DNA from: an uncultured Kordiimonas sp. | Lineage (GTDB): Bacteria > Pseudomonadota > Alphaproteobacteria > Sphingomonadales > Kordiimonadaceae | Assembly (NCBI GenBank): GCA_947503625.1 | Contig: CANNEK010000001.1 | Span: forward strand, 186,001 to 250,000 | Direction: 5' to 3' | DNA: 64,000 bases | Shown here: one piece after another, positions 1 through 10,901 of the stretch | How the letters are laid out: each line of letters starts with the position of its first letter | Position numbering within the stretch: position 1 is the stretch's first letter | Position numbers and translations under genes: made by a program | Notes under the pieces: model-generated | Databases searched by the model: none | Told to the model about the DNA's origin: nothing | What the model saw: the letters and a program-made list of their open reading frames with translations, nothing else

Positions 1-200
1 GATAACTGTTTTGTCAGTGGTGGACATGGGACAGCTCCTTACTATGTGGTTCCCGTCGGTTGCGACGCTTTATCTGACAGAATAGCACATATCACAACTC
101 GCTTCCTCGTGAACTCTCTGCGAAATATGTTGCATTCAGTTGTTTCGCTGCCTACTGGACGTATGGGGTCGCAATACGGAAATGGGGCAATACCCAAAAA

Positions 201-1253
201 ATGCAAAACAGTCTTCGTTTCATTTTGGCGTCCTACGTCGTTTTTTTCCATATAGGAAGCTATTATTTCCCAAATGCGGGGACTTTTGCCGTTTTTGGCT
301 TCTACACACTTTCAGGATACCTCATTACCAAGGTCTTGAACGAAGTTTACTATAAAAAAAGACACGCAACGCGAGACTTCTTTACCAATCGATTCTGGCG
401 GCTATACCCACCTTACTTTGCCGCGATGGCCCTGGGCTTGTTGTTGGCATTATATGCGCCGTCGGACGCGCAATATTGGAATTCAGCGATTCGCATGCCT
501 GCAGCAGGGCAAAACAACGAATGGTTTTGGCTGATCCCGAATGTCTCTATTGTTGGCCTGCATTTCGGATTGCCTTTTGCCAGCCCCATAAGGTTTTCAC
601 CACCAAGCTGGACGACGGCGATCGAAATCTACTTTTATATCTTTCTCTTTTTCTGGGGAGCAAGGTCCCGAACCTTTGCAAAGCGCTGGAGCGTTGTCTC
701 GCTGGCTCTTGTGGTAACTATGGCCGCGGTTCCGGGAATTGTAACACTTCCCCTATCGCCTGAATTGTTAACAACCCAAAGACTGTTCTACAGTAATGTT
801 TTGGGTGTTTCTCTGTGTTTTGGATTGGGGAGTTGGGCGTATCATCACTCGCTTGCGAGTGAATCAGGAAACAGCCGACTTGTTGGCAACGTTGCGTTCG
901 GTGCCGCAATTATACTGCCATTAACACCATGGCGCTATCTTATTGGTTCTGATCTGCCAGTAATGCTGCTGCACTATATTGAATCCGCTGCTGTTGCCCT
1001 GTTCCTGTTACATGCGGCAAATCGCGATTTTTCATTTCCAACCAGGTATCTGGCCGATCTGTCCTATCCGCTTTTCCTTGGGCATTGGCAGATTGCGATA
1101 CTACTAAGCGCATTCGGACTGCAGCTCGTTAAAAATGATATTAAAGCCGTTCTTGCGGTTTACGCAGCATCCATAGTGTTTGCTGTCACAGTCAACCTTG
1201 TCATCGAAAACCCACTGAAAAAGGTACGGACCAAAATCAGGCAAAGGAACTGA
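201..1253 (+). CDS. Acyltransferase 3 family integral membrane protein
   Basis: A 350-residue polytopic membrane protein of the acyltransferase-3 (OafA/YrhL-like) family, whose members move acyl groups onto extracytoplasmic sugars such as O-antigen or exopolysaccharide. The N-terminus shows the family pattern: LRFILASYVVFFHIG at residues 5-19 with the conserved His17, LSGYLIT at 37-43, and NRFWRLYPPY at 63-72, followed by about eight further hydrophobic segments. There is no C-terminal SGNH domain, so this is the membrane-only form. The ATG at 201 is favoured because it places the family's first helix directly at the N-terminus; the Shine-Dalgarno signal is weak (GGGG around 183). The acceptor cannot be read from the sequence. 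It stands alone, with no glycan gene beside it inside the window. Confidence 0.85.
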   Translation: MQNSLRFILASYVVFFHIGSYYFPNAGTFAVFGFYTLSGYLITKVLNEVYYKKRHATRDFFTNRFWRLYPPYFAAMALGLLLALYAPSDAQYWNSAIRMPAAGQNNEWFWLIPNVSIVGLHFGLPFASPIRFSPPSWTTAIEIYFYIFLFFWGARSRTFAKRWSVVSLALVVTMAAVPGIVTLPLSPELLTTQRLFYSNVLGVSLCFGLGSWAYHHSLASESGNSRLVGNVAFGAAIILPLTPWRYLIGSDLPVMLLHYIESAAVALFLLHAANRDFSFPTRYLADLSYPLFLGHWQIAILLSAFGLQLVKNDIKAVLAVYAASIVFAVTVNLVIENPLKKVRTKIRQRN

Positions 1254-1325
1254 TTACTGGTCAACCTTGCCAAGCGACCCATTTATATTACAATTGAGCA
1301 GGCCAACTTTAGATAGGGGTAAAGA

Positions 1326-1814
1326 ATGCCGGAAATTACACTGTTTGGATGGTTTCACACCGTTGTAGGGATTATTGCAATATTGGCTGGCATTTATTCG
1401 CTGATCAAATTCAAGGTCATTGGGTGGGACCGCCCCACCAGCAAGATATATCTGGTCTGCACCTTCATTGCCGCCGCGTCGGCACTGGGCATCTACCATG
1501 CGACCGGTTCTTTCAATCCTGCTCACGGACTCGCCGTTCTGACACTTGTCGCATTAGCTGGCGGCCGCATCGCAGAAGCGACCAGCATTTTTGGCAGGTT
1601 TTCCAAGTATTTGCAGGCAACAGCTTATTCCGCCACGTTCCTGTTTCACATGATCCCGGCAATTACCGATGGTTTGCGCCGTCTGCCAGTCGATGACCCG
1701 ATCGTAACTACTCAGGAAGACCCGCTATTGCGCGGCTTCTATCTTGCGTTCCTGATCACATATCTTGTGGGGCTGACGCTACAAATCCTGTGGCTTCGCA
1801 AACAACCCGCCTAA
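1326..1814 (+). CDS. Small hypothetical four-helix membrane protein
   Basis: A 162-residue protein with about four hydrophobic segments (near residues 8-27, 40-57, 66-85 and 138-157) and no cytoplasmic domain of note. It resembles the general layout of DUF2306-like small membrane proteins, but I do not recognise a specific family and assign no function. AGGGG lies just upstream of the ATG at a good distance. It follows the acyltransferase after 72 bases in the same direction, so the two may be co-transcribed. A His in the third helix and a His-Met-Ile-Pro stretch near residue 107 are the only polar membrane features that stand out. Confidence 0.6.
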   Translation: MPEITLFGWFHTVVGIIAILAGIYSLIKFKVIGWDRPTSKIYLVCTFIAAASALGIYHATGSFNPAHGLAVLTLVALAGGRIAEATSIFGRFSKYLQATAYSATFLFHMIPAITDGLRRLPVDDPIVTTQEDPLLRGFYLAFLITYLVGLTLQILWLRKQPA

Positions 1815-1892
1815 AGACCGGCATTGAGCAACTGGCGCGCCAAGAAATAAAGGCTCGCGTCGTAAATCGAATAATTTCTACCAGTTGATGAG

Positions 1893-2183
1893 TTACCAGC
1901 TTTGGAAATGGTCGATCCAGCACTTGGCGATGTATTTATCCATTCCTGGGGGAATGAAGGCTTTGTTCCAGTCTTCGCCTGCAAAATACCGCACATCATC
2001 TTCGCTATTCCAGATTGAAACCATAGCGTAGTCGTCAGGTGACCATTCAGTTGGGCGGTATATGGAAACCGATTGCAAACCTGATGCTGCTTCCACAGCT
2101 TTCACGGAAACAGTTGCAAATTTTCCTTCAAACTCCTCGCGGAGTTGTTCGTAAATTCGGACACGAAAAATTCTGATAATCAT
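1893..2183 (-). CDS. ABM-domain (antibiotic biosynthesis monooxygenase-like) protein
   Basis: A 96-residue protein with the look of the dimeric alpha/beta ABM fold: a first strand MIIRIFRVRI, a helix, a strand with SVSIYRP, a strand AMVSIWNSEDD, then a long helix. Proteins of this fold include small cofactor-free monooxygenases and many of unknown function. The start at 2183 is preferred over the ATG six codons upstream because the first beta strand begins there. It lies just downstream of guaA on the same strand, with only about 30 bases between, so it may be read from the guaA transcript. The substrate is unknown. Confidence 0.6.
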   Translation of the reverse strand: MIIRIFRVRIYEQLREEFEGKFATVSVKAVEAASGLQSVSIYRPTEWSPDDYAMVSIWNSEDDVRYFAGEDWNKAFIPPGMDKYIAKCWIDHFQSW

Positions 2184-2216
2184 TGCCTGCTCCCCAACCA
2201 AGTTAATCCTGCAGAA

Positions 2217-3767
2217 TTATTCCCACTCAATAGTGCCGGGGGGCTTTGAGGTCACATCGTAAACAACGCGGTTGATACCACGCACTTCGTTAATGATACG
2301 CGTAGCAACACGCCCCAGAAACTCATGAGGAAAAGGATAATAGTCAGCCGTCATACCGTCAGTCGAGTTGACGGCACGGATTGCACATACATGATCGTAT
2401 GTGCGGGCATCACCCATCACACCGACGGTCTTCACCGGAAGCAACACGGCAAAAGCTTGCCAGATACTGTCATACAAGCCAGCGTTTCTGATCTCTTCCA
2501 GATAAATCGCGTCTGCTTTGCGTAGAATATCTGCTTTCTCCCGTGTAATTTCGCCCGGGATGCGGATCGCAAGGCCGGGGCCCGGGAAAGGATGTCTGCC
2601 GACAAAGTCTTCATGTAACCCCAGTTCGCGGCCAAGTTCGCGAACTTCGTCTTTAAACAATTCCCTTAACGGCTCCACCAAATCCATGTTCATCCGCTCG
2701 GGCAGCCCACCAACATTGTGATGCGACTTTATCGTTACGGATGGCCCGCCAATAAAAGACACACTTTCAATCACGTCAGGATAAAGGGTGCCTTGAGCAA
2801 GGAAGTCGGCGCCCCCTACTCTGGTTGCCTCTTCCTCGAACACGTCAATGAACAGTTTGCCGATAATCTTCCGTTTCTTTTCCGGGTCGGTTACGCCAGC
2901 CAGCTGACCTAAAAACAAGTCAGAGGCATCTCGGTGAACCAGATTGATGTTGTAGTGCTCCCTGAACAGGTTCACCACCTGATCGCTTTCACCCTGACGC
3001 ATTAGCCCGTGGTCAACATAAACACATGTCAGCTGATCGCCGATCGCTTCGTGGATCAGTACAGCCACAACGGAACTATCCACGCCGCCCGACAGACCAC
3101 AGATAACTTTACCGTCGCCAACCTGCTCCCGGATTTCCCGGATTTTGGTTTCCCGGAAACTTGCCATCGTCCAGTCACCCGAACAGCCACATATTTTGGT
3201 GACAAAGTTCTGTAAGAGCTGCGCACCGTGGGGAGTGTGGACAACTTCAGGATGGAATTGAACGCCGTACAGCTTTTTACTGTCATTTGCGATGGCGGCG
3301 AACGGCGCCCCTTCGCTCGTAGCAACAATTTGAAAACCTTCCGGTAAGGCATCCACATGGTCACCGTGGCTCATCCAGACTTGTTCCCGGTCACCCTGTG
3401 TCCAAACTCCCTCAAACAACATGCAGGATTTTTTCACATCCACGAAAGCACGGCCAAATTCCTGATGGTCAGAAGTCGTTACACTGCCGCCCATTTGCTG
3501 AACCATGGTCTGTTGGCCATAACAAATACCGAGAATCGGCAACCCCAGATCAAAAATCCTCTCGGGCGCACGCGGCGTGTCCTCATGAGTGACACTTGCC
3601 GGGCCACCCGACAGAATTATTCCCGCTGCACCAAAACCATCAAGAATTTCATCCGCCTTGTTGAACGGTACGATCTCGCAATAGACGCCTGCCTCGCGAA
3701 CGCGCCGGGCAATAAGTTGAGTTACCTGAGATCCGAAATCGATGATTAAGATATTATGATGGTTCAT
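2217..3767 (-). CDS. guaA: GMP synthase (glutamine-hydrolysing)
   Basis: This 516-residue enzyme makes GMP from XMP, ATP and glutamine, the last step of guanine nucleotide synthesis. An N-terminal class-I glutamine amidotransferase domain carries the nucleophile Cys82 in GICYGQQ and the partner His172/Glu174 in GVQFHPE. The ATP-pyrophosphatase domain follows, with the P-loop SGGVDSSV at 226-233, then the C-terminal dimerisation domain ending in the family's typical KPPGTIEWE. Length is normal for the family. A ribosome site (AGGA) lies about eight bases before the ATG. It follows aspS on the same strand, but a strong hairpin terminator lies between them, so guaA probably also has its own promoter. 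Confidence 0.98.
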   Translation of the reverse strand: MNHHNILIIDFGSQVTQLIARRVREAGVYCEIVPFNKADEILDGFGAAGIILSGGPASVTHEDTPRAPERIFDLGLPILGICYGQQTMVQQMGGSVTTSDHQEFGRAFVDVKKSCMLFEGVWTQGDREQVWMSHGDHVDALPEGFQIVATSEGAPFAAIANDSKKLYGVQFHPEVVHTPHGAQLLQNFVTKICGCSGDWTMASFRETKIREIREQVGDGKVICGLSGGVDSSVVAVLIHEAIGDQLTCVYVDHGLMRQGESDQVVNLFREHYNINLVHRDASDLFLGQLAGVTDPEKKRKIIGKLFIDVFEEEATRVGGADFLAQGTLYPDVIESVSFIGGPSVTIKSHHNVGGLPERMNMDLVEPLRELFKDEVRELGRELGLHEDFVGRHPFPGPGLAIRIPGEITREKADILRKADAIYLEEIRNAGLYDSIWQAFAVLLPVKTVGVMGDARTYDHVCAIRAVNSTDGMTADYYPFPHEFLGRVATRIINEVRGINRVVYDVTSKPPGTIEWE

Positions 3768-3809
3768 GAACGAGATCCTGTTTCGTCAGATGATGTGGAC
3801 TGAAAGGCA

Positions 3810-3835
3810 AAATGGAGCCAAACGGCTCCATTTTT
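3810..3835 (-). terminator. Intrinsic terminator after aspS
   Basis: A perfect nine-base stem, AATGGAGCC at 3811-3819 and GGCTCCATT at 3824-3832, encloses a four-base loop. Read on the minus strand it follows the aspS stop at 3842 and runs into a short T tract (TTTT). The plus-strand copy also ends in five T, so it could act in both directions. It separates aspS from guaA. Confidence 0.8.
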
Positions 3836-3841
3836 CAAGTC

Positions 3842-5626
3842 TTAGTCTTCTTCTTTTTTCGGTGGTTCGACTGTCCGGATGTGGAGCTCTCGAAGTTGCT
3901 TTGGCTGTACATCGCTTGGCGCACCCATCATGAGGTCTTCCGCCTTCTGGTTCATCGGGAACAAAATAACCTCACGGATGTTGGGTTCATCGGCCAGCAA
4001 CATAACCATTCGGTCGACGCCGGGCGCCAAGCCACCGTGTGGTGGAGCGCCATACTTGAACGCGTTCAACATACCGCCAAATTCGGCCTCAACGGTCGCT
4101 TCATCGTAACCTGCGATACCAAAGGCCTTGATCATGATATCAGGCCTGTGGTTCCTGATCGCACCTGACGACAATTCAATACCGTTACATACGATGTCGT
4201 ACTGATAAGCAAGAACGTCCAGAGGGTCCTTGGTTTCAAGAGCTTTCATGCCCCCCTGAGGCATCGAGAACGGATTATGCGAGAAGTCGATTTTTTTATT
4301 GTCTTCGTCATATTCAAACATTGGATAATCGACGATCCAGCAGAAATTGAATTCATCATCTGAAATCAACTCCAGATCTTCACCAACCTTGGTTCTGGCA
4401 AGGCCTGCCAGCTTGGCGGCACCGGCTTCCTTGTCACACGCGAAGAAGACGCCATCATTTGCCCCCAGGCCCAGATCCTCAAGAAGCGCTTTTGTCGCTT
4501 CCTCGCCCAGGTTTTTCGCGATCGGGCCGCCGGGTACACCTTCCTTGATGTTGATGTAACCAAGCCCTGCAAACCCTTCCCTGCGTGCCCAGTCGTTGGT
4601 GCTATCAAAGAAACGGCGAGACTTCAGACCTGCACCCGGCGCAGGAACAGCACGCACAACAGAACCACTTTCAACCATGCTGGCAAAAATACCAAAGCCT
4701 GAACCACGGAAATGTTCGGTAACATCCCTGATTTCTATCGGATTACGCAGGTCCGGCTTGTCATTACCGTATTTGAGCATGGACTCGCGAAACGGGATGC
4801 GCGGGAACGGTACTTCAGTAATTTTCTTGTCAGAAAATTTCTTGAACACGTTTACGAGCACAGGTTCGATGGCGTTAAATACATCTTCCTGAGTGACAAA
4901 GCTCATTTCTACGTCAAGCTGGTAGAATTCACCCGGGCTACGGTCCGCACGTGCATCTTCATCACGGAAACATGGTGCGATCTGAAAATAGCGATCAAAA
5001 CCAGACACCATTATCAATTGCTTGAATTGCTGCGGTGCCTGAGGAAGAGCATAAAACTTACCAGGATGCTGGCGGGCCGGCACAAGAAAGTCTCGTGCAC
5101 CTTCGGGGCTTGACGCCGTCAAAATTGGCGTCTGGAATTCATTAAAGCCCTGCCCCGTCATTTCTGATCTGAGTTCAGAGATCACTTTCGAGCGCAACAG
5201 AATATTGTTGTGAAGCCGTTCGCGGCGCAGATCGAGGAACCTGTATGTCAGGCGAATATCCTCCGGATACTCTGTATCACCGAATACTGGCAGTGGCAGT
5301 TCGCCCGCGGCAGACAGAACTTCCATCGCGTCGACATAAACCTCTACATCGCCCGTAGCCAGCTCCTTGTTCACTGTTTCTTCGCTACGGGCTTTTACAC
5401 GGCCATCGATCCGTATAACGCTCTCTGCGCGAACGGCCTCGGCCTCGGAGAAGCACGCGCTGTCCACATCAAACACCAGTTGAGTAACGCCGTAGTTATC
5501 GCGCAGGTCGATAAATAACAGGCCTCCGTGGTCTCTTTTACGATGAACCCAGCCAGAGAGGCGAACTGTTTGATCAACGTCTGAACTACGTAGTCCTGAG
5601 CAGGTGTGTGAACGATATTCGTGCAT
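3842..5626 (-). CDS. aspS: Aspartyl-tRNA synthetase, bacterial type
   Basis: A 594-residue class-II synthetase that charges tRNA with aspartate. The N-terminal OB-fold anticodon domain (about residues 1-105) includes [12 protein letters not shown]. The catalytic core holds the class-II motifs, including RDED at 221-224, and the bacterial insertion (GAD) domain lies between motifs 2 and 3. The C-terminal active-site stretch contains [13 protein letters not shown] followed by an LFPMNQ segment. The last is the form I associate with the non-discriminating enzymes of bacteria that make Asn-tRNA by amidation with GatCAB; this is inference from family knowledge. The leader carries a consensus TTGACA at 5713-5708 (minus strand) and a small hairpin at 5656-5670. 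Confidence 0.98.
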   Translation of the reverse strand: MHEYRSHTCSGLRSSDVDQTVRLSGWVHRKRDHGGLLFIDLRDNYGVTQLVFDVDSACFSEAEAVRAESVIRIDGRVKARSEETVNKELATGDVEVYVDAMEVLSAAGELPLPVFGDTEYPEDIRLTYRFLDLRRERLHNNILLRSKVISELRSEMTGQGFNEFQTPILTASSPEGARDFLVPARQHPGKFYALPQAPQQFKQLIMVSGFDRYFQIAPCFRDEDARADRSPGEFYQLDVEMSFVTQEDVFNAIEPVLVNVFKKFSDKKITEVPFPRIPFRESMLKYGNDKPDLRNPIEIRDVTEHFRGSGFGIFASMVESGSVVRAVPAPGAGLKSRRFFDSTNDWARREGFAGLGYINIKEGVPGGPIAKNLGEEATKALLEDLGLGANDGVFFACDKEAGAAKLAGLARTKVGEDLELISDDEFNFCWIVDYPMFEYDEDNKKIDFSHNPFSMPQGGMKALETKDPLDVLAYQYDIVCNGIELSSGAIRNHRPDIMIKAFGIAGYDEATVEAEFGGMLNAFKYGAPPHGGLAPGVDRMVMLLADEPNIREVILFPMNQKAEDLMMGAPSDVQPKQLRELHIRTVEPPKKEED

Positions 5627-5655
5627 TTTTTACCAACGTTTATTTGCTGTGATAC

Positions 5656-5713
5656 GTGAGATTTTCTCACAAAATTTTGGCCGGAAAAGCGCATGAAAAC
5701 CGCTGCTTGTCAA
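5656..5713 (-). promoter_or_regulatory. Probable aspS promoter region with small leader hairpin
   Basis: On the minus strand a perfect -35 hexamer TTGACA (plus coordinates 5708-5713) is followed 17 bases later by GCTTTT, a poor -10 by the E. coli standard but reminiscent of the GCT-type -10 of some alphaproteobacterial promoters. Downstream, GTGAGA/TCTCAC (5656-5661 and 5665-5670) forms a six-base stem with a three-base loop inside the untranslated leader. Confidence 0.35.
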
Positions 5714-5798
5714 GACCACAGACAAGATATGTAACAGAAAGCGTGACCTACCGGCTCTACTTGTGTATTAGAAGCGCCAAACAATAACGGAATATGGC

Positions 5799-6956
5799 AT
5801 GCAGCCGATAACAACTACCAATGAATTGGTCGCTCTCTGCGACCGTTTGAAATCCGCAGAATTTGTAACCGTCGATACCGAATTTCTTCGTGACAACAGC
5901 TATTATTCAAAGCTGTGCCTGATTCAAATCGCTGATGATGAAGGTGCTGCCGCCATTGATCCATTGGCGGAAAACCTGGACTTGGCACCTTTTTTCGACC
6001 TGATGGCGAACCCGGATGTGGTCAAGGTATTGCATGCTTGTCGCCAGGACCTCGAGATATTCGTCAATATGGTGAACCAGCTGCCAACGCCCATCTTCGA
6101 CACACAGGTTGCTGCCATGGTTTGTGGCTTCGGTGATTCGGTTGGATATGAGACCCTGGTAAATAAACTTGCTGGTGGTCAGTTAGATAAATCAGCGCGT
6201 TACACCGACTGGTCTCAACGCCCGTTGAGCGATGCACAACTTTCGTACGCATTGGGGGACGTCACTTTTTTGCGCACCATTTACCGAAAGCTCAAGAAAG
6301 AACTGGAAAAAACCGGCCGCGAAGCTTGGGTTGATGAGGAAATGGAACCTTTCAAGGATACAAGCCTCTATGTGGTCAAGCCGGAAGACGCATGGAAAAG
6401 GTTGAAAGTGCGGACCAACAAGCCTCGCTTTCTTGGTATCCTGAAAGCTCTGGCTGAATGGCGGGAAATTGAGGCTCAGCAACGTGATATTCCCCGAAAC
6501 CGTGTTGCCAAAGACGAAACACTTTTCGAAATTGCTGCTCATCCACCAAAAGACGCCAACAAGCTGGACCGTATTCGTGGTGTTCCAAACGGTTTCAGCC
6601 GCTCGAGGGCCGGGAGAAGCCTTATGGACGCCCTGGAAATCGGTTTGAACATAGCGGATTCGGACCTGCCCAAGCTGGAGCGTGCAAAACCGCGCCCGGC
6701 CACTCCACCGATGGCCGATCTGCTAAAAGTTTTGCTGAAGATTAAATGCGAACAGTCTCGGGTTGCCACACGCATGGTGGCAAGTGCTCAGGAACTGGAA
6801 GCATGGGCTGCAGAACCAAACAAAACCGACCTGCGAGCATTTTACGGTTGGCGCAATGACATTTTTGGCAAAGACGCCAGGAAATTGATGAAAGGTGACC
6901 TCGCCCTCACCGCCAATCAGGGTAATATCGAGGTCGTCGAGCTTGAAGAAGAATAG
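5799..6956 (+). CDS. rnd: Ribonuclease D
   Basis: A 385-residue 3'-5' exoribonuclease of the DEDD family involved in tRNA 3'-end maturation and RNA turnover. The first catalytic motif VDTEFL holds Asp26 and Glu28; the later SYALGDVTFL segment carries the tyrosine and aspartate of the DEDDy class. One or two HRDC domains follow (about residues 205-290 and 300-375). It reads towards ppx, with the two stops only 17 bases apart. It is divergent from aspS, with about 170 bases between the starts. The length is typical. Confidence 0.95.
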   Translation: MQPITTTNELVALCDRLKSAEFVTVDTEFLRDNSYYSKLCLIQIADDEGAAAIDPLAENLDLAPFFDLMANPDVVKVLHACRQDLEIFVNMVNQLPTPIFDTQVAAMVCGFGDSVGYETLVNKLAGGQLDKSARYTDWSQRPLSDAQLSYALGDVTFLRTIYRKLKKELEKTGREAWVDEEMEPFKDTSLYVVKPEDAWKRLKVRTNKPRFLGILKALAEWREIEAQQRDIPRNRVAKDETLFEIAAHPPKDANKLDRIRGVPNGFSRSRAGRSLMDALEIGLNIADSDLPKLERAKPRPATPPMADLLKVLLKIKCEQSRVATRMVASAQELEAWAAEPNKTDLRAFYGWRNDIFGKDARKLMKGDLALTANQGNIEVVELEEE

Positions 6957-6973
6957 AACGATTGTTTCGCAAC

Positions 6974-8500
6974 CTATCCCACCGACGTATCATTTAGTTC
7001 GGGTGGGAACTCAATAGCTGAGGTGCGGCCCATCAGTTGCCCCAATTGAGACAATCGTTTCTCAACGACTTCATTGACAATATCCGTGTAACTTGAGGGA
7101 ACACCGAGCCATAATTTTGACCTGGTAACACGCAGCTGAGTGACCATTAACGCGCTCACCGTACCACCAGAAAGACGTTGAGCGAGCCTTAACGCCGCCC
7201 CCATCATACGCGCCTCCAGAATCTCGTTTATTTTCAATAACGTTAGAATATGAGAGATATGCGGCGCATCCACGGGCGCACCATAAGCCTGGTTGAGCGC
7301 AACAGCAATATAGGCGCGCTCGGCGTGGTCAATACCGACAAAGTTACCGTGGAGAATGGATTCAACCGCTTTCTCGGCGCGAAAGTCAGGATGGCCACGC
7401 CATGCTATGTCTCCGAGCAGGCAAATAGCCATATGAAGCTGCTGACGCTTTAAAGAGTTTTGCGCTGGTCGTTTAAAAAGCGGGCTACTCCAATCGTAAA
7501 TAACGGACGCGTGTTCGGCAAACCGACATCGTTCTTCCGCCAGTACACGACATATGTGCAAAAACGGATCTTCTCGACGATCCTCGATGGACAGTTTGTC
7601 AAAGATAAGCCCTTCTCTCAGACCATAACTAGACAAAACGCCCTTTTTCGCCTGAATGGCAACCAGCAGTTCCTGCAGAATGATCGCCGCAACAGGCAAC
7701 ACCTGTAGACGCCTGTATGGCAAGCTACCGCCAAACGGGATATTAGACGGCTCCAGGTGGCTGAGACGTCTACAATAGCTAACAAGCTCACTGCGCTGGT
7801 TTGCGTATCCGTGTAAAATTGGCAGCGGGCTGGATTTTTCACGCATCATCAACTTGGCAATGTTCCGCCAGGAACCACCTACCATGTATAGGTTTTGCCC
7901 TCGGGTTTCTGCAAGCCAATCGATCGCCGCAAACTGTTCCCTAAGATATTCGCGGATCGCGCGGTGTTTGTTCCCAAATTTGCTAATTAACCGCAATGGT
8001 CCAAGAGGTAGGCTTAATGTTTTTGTAACCTCACCTCCCTTTACCCGAGCAAGCTCAAGTGATCCTCCACCAAGGTCGCCGACAAGGCCCAATGCGTCAG
8101 GTTCGCCGGACAAAACACCCAGCGCCGACAACCGCCCTTCTTCCCCGCCGTCTATAACCGCAATCTCGAAGCCAGTTTCGTCGCGTACACGCTGAACAAA
8201 TTTCGCGCCATTTTTTGCGTCGCGAACCGCAGCTGTCGCCACTATGAGTGTTTCCCTGACCTGCATTTGATCACACAACGCGCTAAAGCGTTTCAGTGTG
8301 GAAATAGCCATCTCTATGGCTTCGGCACCCATCTTGCCGGTTTTTCCGACCTCGGCACCCAAGCCACACATCAGTTTTTCGTTGAAAATTGGCGATGGAA
8401 CGCGCGTACGACCAGAAAAGACAACCAGACGCACAGAGTTTGACCCGATATCAATTACAGCAAGGTAGCCCTGGCCATCCTCGTGTCGTTCAAATGGCAT
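6974..8500 (-). CDS. ppx: Exopolyphosphatase / guanosine pentaphosphatase family (Ppx/GppA)
   Basis: A 508-residue member of the ASKHA-fold Ppx/GppA family, which hydrolyses inorganic polyphosphate and often pppGpp. The phosphate-1 motif AVIDIGSNSVRLVV is at residues 14-27 and the phosphate-2 motif GDLGGGSLEL at 141-150. The remainder is the HD-like C-terminal domain. Its ATG sits immediately after the ppk stop with no spacer, so the two are almost certainly one operon and translationally coupled. This places the enzymes that make and break polyphosphate under one control. Confidence 0.93.
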   Translation of the reverse strand: MPFERHEDGQGYLAVIDIGSNSVRLVVFSGRTRVPSPIFNEKLMCGLGAEVGKTGKMGAEAIEMAISTLKRFSALCDQMQVRETLIVATAAVRDAKNGAKFVQRVRDETGFEIAVIDGGEEGRLSALGVLSGEPDALGLVGDLGGGSLELARVKGGEVTKTLSLPLGPLRLISKFGNKHRAIREYLREQFAAIDWLAETRGQNLYMVGGSWRNIAKLMMREKSSPLPILHGYANQRSELVSYCRRLSHLEPSNIPFGGSLPYRRLQVLPVAAIILQELLVAIQAKKGVLSSYGLREGLIFDKLSIEDRREDPFLHICRVLAEERCRFAEHASVIYDWSSPLFKRPAQNSLKRQQLHMAICLLGDIAWRGHPDFRAEKAVESILHGNFVGIDHAERAYIAVALNQAYGAPVDAPHISHILTLLKINEILEARMMGAALRLAQRLSGGTVSALMVTQLRVTRSKLWLGVPSSYTDIVNEVVEKRLSQLGQLMGRTSAIEFPPELNDTSVG

Positions 8501-10711
8501 TCAGTTGTTCTCCTGACCATATTCCATAAGCGGCATAACTGGAGCGTCATCGCCAAGCGCAGTTCCTCGCCCGGAAAGCGACGAATTGTTCATAAAATAA
8601 TGATGTGCAATGAAGTTTTCTTCGCCTTCTTCGGCCTGATGTTTCGTGAAAGCACCATCTGAGCCCATAATCCAGGTTTGCTCAGTGTCTCTCAGGTTCG
8701 CAGCCATAACCTGCCCCATGATCTGGTCGTGTACGGTTGGGTTTTCAATGGGCACCAATGTTTCTACACGGCGATCAAAGTTACGCGGCATCCAGTCGGC
8801 GGACGAAATATAAACCTTTGCCTGACGTGAGGGCAAACCATGGCCATTGCCAAAACAACAAATACGAGCGTGCTCGAGAAAACGGCCAACGATCGAGCGA
8901 ACCCGAATATTCTCGCTAAGCCCTGGTATTCCAGGTCGAAGCGTACAAATACCCCGAATGATCAGGTCGATTTGAACACCGTTTTGTGAGGCCTCGTAAA
9001 GCTTGTCAATTATCTTGTTATCGAGCAGAGAATTCAGTTTCACCCATATAGCAGCAGGCTTGCCTTCTCTTGCAAATTCTATCTCATTGTCAATCAATTC
9101 CATCAAACTTGCACGCAAACTAAATGGAGACAAAACAAGTTTCTCCAGACCAATCGGTTCTACATACCCTGTGAGATAGTTGAACATCTTATTAGCATCT
9201 CTAGCCAACGCCTGGTCGGCGGTAAAGAACGAAAGATCGGTGTATATGCGCGCTGTAATCGGATGATAATTCCCTGTACCGAAATGCATGTAGCTCTTCA
9301 GCCGGCCTTTTTCCCGTCTTACGACCATTGAAACCTTGCCATGGGTCTTAAGTTCGATAAACCCGAACACAACATGTACCCCGGCTCGCTCCAAATCGCG
9401 GGCCCACTTGATATTCTGCTCCTCATCAAACCGAGCCTTCAACTCTACAACAGCCGTGACTGATTTTCCGGCCTCTGCCGCCTCAATAAGGGCACCAATA
9501 ATCATGGACTGTGAACCTGCGCGGTATAGCGTCTGCTTGATCGCGACCACGCTGGGGTCACGCGCCGCCTGCCGCAGGAAAAGATGCACCACTTCAAAGG
9601 ATTCATACGGATGATGAACGACAAAGTCTTTTGCCGCAATTGCTTTAAATATATCACCACTAAAATCGCGAACACGCTCAGGATATCTGGGATTGTAAGG
9701 CGTGAAAACGAGATCCGGCCGGTCATCCACAATCATCTGCGTTGTCTCGTTAACACCGAGTATGCCGTCGATAATTACGATCGCCTCGTCATCAGCACCC
9801 AGCCGGGCAATAATGTCTTTGCGTAAACTCTTCGGCATCGCCGCTTCAATTTTTAGCCGGATCACGCGACCGCGTTTTCGGCGCTTCAATGCGCTTTCGA
9901 AGACACGAACCAAATCTTCGGCCTCTTCTTCAATCTCTATATCACTGTCTCGCACGACCCGGAAAACGCCGCTTCCCTTGACTGAATATCCGGGGAATAA
10001 CTGATCAAGAAACATGCTGATAATACGTTCGAGAGAGATAAAGCGTATGGTATCGCCATCCGGTAAACGTATGAAACGGTTCAAATGGCTCGGCACTGGC
10101 AAGAGTGCAACCATCCCTTCACCATCACTTTTGCGTTTCAACGACAAACCCATGGTAAAACCAAGATTGGGTATAAAGGGGAATGGGTGCGCGGGATCTA
10201 CGGCAATAGGCGTTAAAACCGGCAGGACATTATCGAGAAAATATGTTTTCACCCACTCCAGTTCAGTTTCGGAAATTTCATCCTTGCTGAGAAAAACTAT
10301 GCCTTCCGAACGCATTTGCTTAACAAGCGAGGCCCATACTTTTTGTTGCTTTGTCATCAGCTGTTCAGCAACAATATTCACCTCGTTCAACTGCTGAAGG
10401 GGCGTTAACCCATCGTCAGACCTGACTTCAACGCCAGCATCACACTGACCACGCAAACCAGCCACACGAACCATATAGAATTCATCTAGATTGTTGCCGG
10501 AAATTGACAAAAACCGCAGGCGTTCAAGTACGGGATGCCGCTCGTTTTCAGCCTCTTCGAGAACCCGCATATTAAACTGCAACCAACTCAACTCACGGTT
10601 CAGGTAACGGTTGCTGGGGGGAACCGCACGAATTGCGTCAACTATCTGTTTCCGTTCAAGAAATTTTATCCCCGGCTCACCATTCGTAGACTTTTTTCCG
10701 CCAACCGCCAT
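8501..10711 (-). CDS. ppk: Polyphosphate kinase 1
   Basis: A 736-residue enzyme that builds polyphosphate from ATP, of normal length for Ppk1. It starts with the N domain ([18 protein letters not shown]), continues with the head domain and ends in two phospholipase-D-like domains that carry the catalytic histidines; the autophosphorylated one is expected in [13 protein letters not shown]. Other family segments visible are PYESFEVV and KTHGKVS. The ribosome site is CAGGAG six bases or so before the ATG. Directly upstream (10712-10901) is a 190-base gap after hda with no other gene; I see no convincing PhoB box there. Confidence 0.97.
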   Translation of the reverse strand: MAVGGKKSTNGEPGIKFLERKQIVDAIRAVPPSNRYLNRELSWLQFNMRVLEEAENERHPVLERLRFLSISGNNLDEFYMVRVAGLRGQCDAGVEVRSDDGLTPLQQLNEVNIVAEQLMTKQQKVWASLVKQMRSEGIVFLSKDEISETELEWVKTYFLDNVLPVLTPIAVDPAHPFPFIPNLGFTMGLSLKRKSDGEGMVALLPVPSHLNRFIRLPDGDTIRFISLERIISMFLDQLFPGYSVKGSGVFRVVRDSDIEIEEEAEDLVRVFESALKRRKRGRVIRLKIEAAMPKSLRKDIIARLGADDEAIVIIDGILGVNETTQMIVDDRPDLVFTPYNPRYPERVRDFSGDIFKAIAAKDFVVHHPYESFEVVHLFLRQAARDPSVVAIKQTLYRAGSQSMIIGALIEAAEAGKSVTAVVELKARFDEEQNIKWARDLERAGVHVVFGFIELKTHGKVSMVVRREKGRLKSYMHFGTGNYHPITARIYTDLSFFTADQALARDANKMFNYLTGYVEPIGLEKLVLSPFSLRASLMELIDNEIEFAREGKPAAIWVKLNSLLDNKIIDKLYEASQNGVQIDLIIRGICTLRPGIPGLSENIRVRSIVGRFLEHARICCFGNGHGLPSRQAKVYISSADWMPRNFDRRVETLVPIENPTVHDQIMGQVMAANLRDTEQTWIMGSDGAFTKHQAEEGEENFIAHHYFMNNSSLSGRGTALGDDAPVMPLMEYGQENN

Positions 10712-10901
10712 ACTCTACTCCTGTTCGACTTCAATTTGCCGCAAATATGTCATTGATTACAAGGGCTTTGTTACAATTCAACGACCCGGACCTCGGTGCC
10801 TTGAGTGGGCGATGATGGCGTTATGCGATCCAAACTTTTCTTCTGACTGTTCCGTAAGACTTAGAAGAATGCAAAGCCACGGCCGCTCCAATTCCCTGGA
10901 A

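Noticed and set aside
1-255. A plus-strand frame open from the window edge to 255
   Set aside because: Its product has no family feature, it overlaps the acyltransferase start by 55 bases, and the residue mix is odd. It could be the remnant or end of an upstream gene, but I cannot support a call. The other strand holds a comparable open frame (42-251), equally unsupported.
10712-10901. Possible PhoB box upstream of ppk
   Set aside because: Two TTGTAA units are present but 14 bases apart rather than the 11 of a Pho box.
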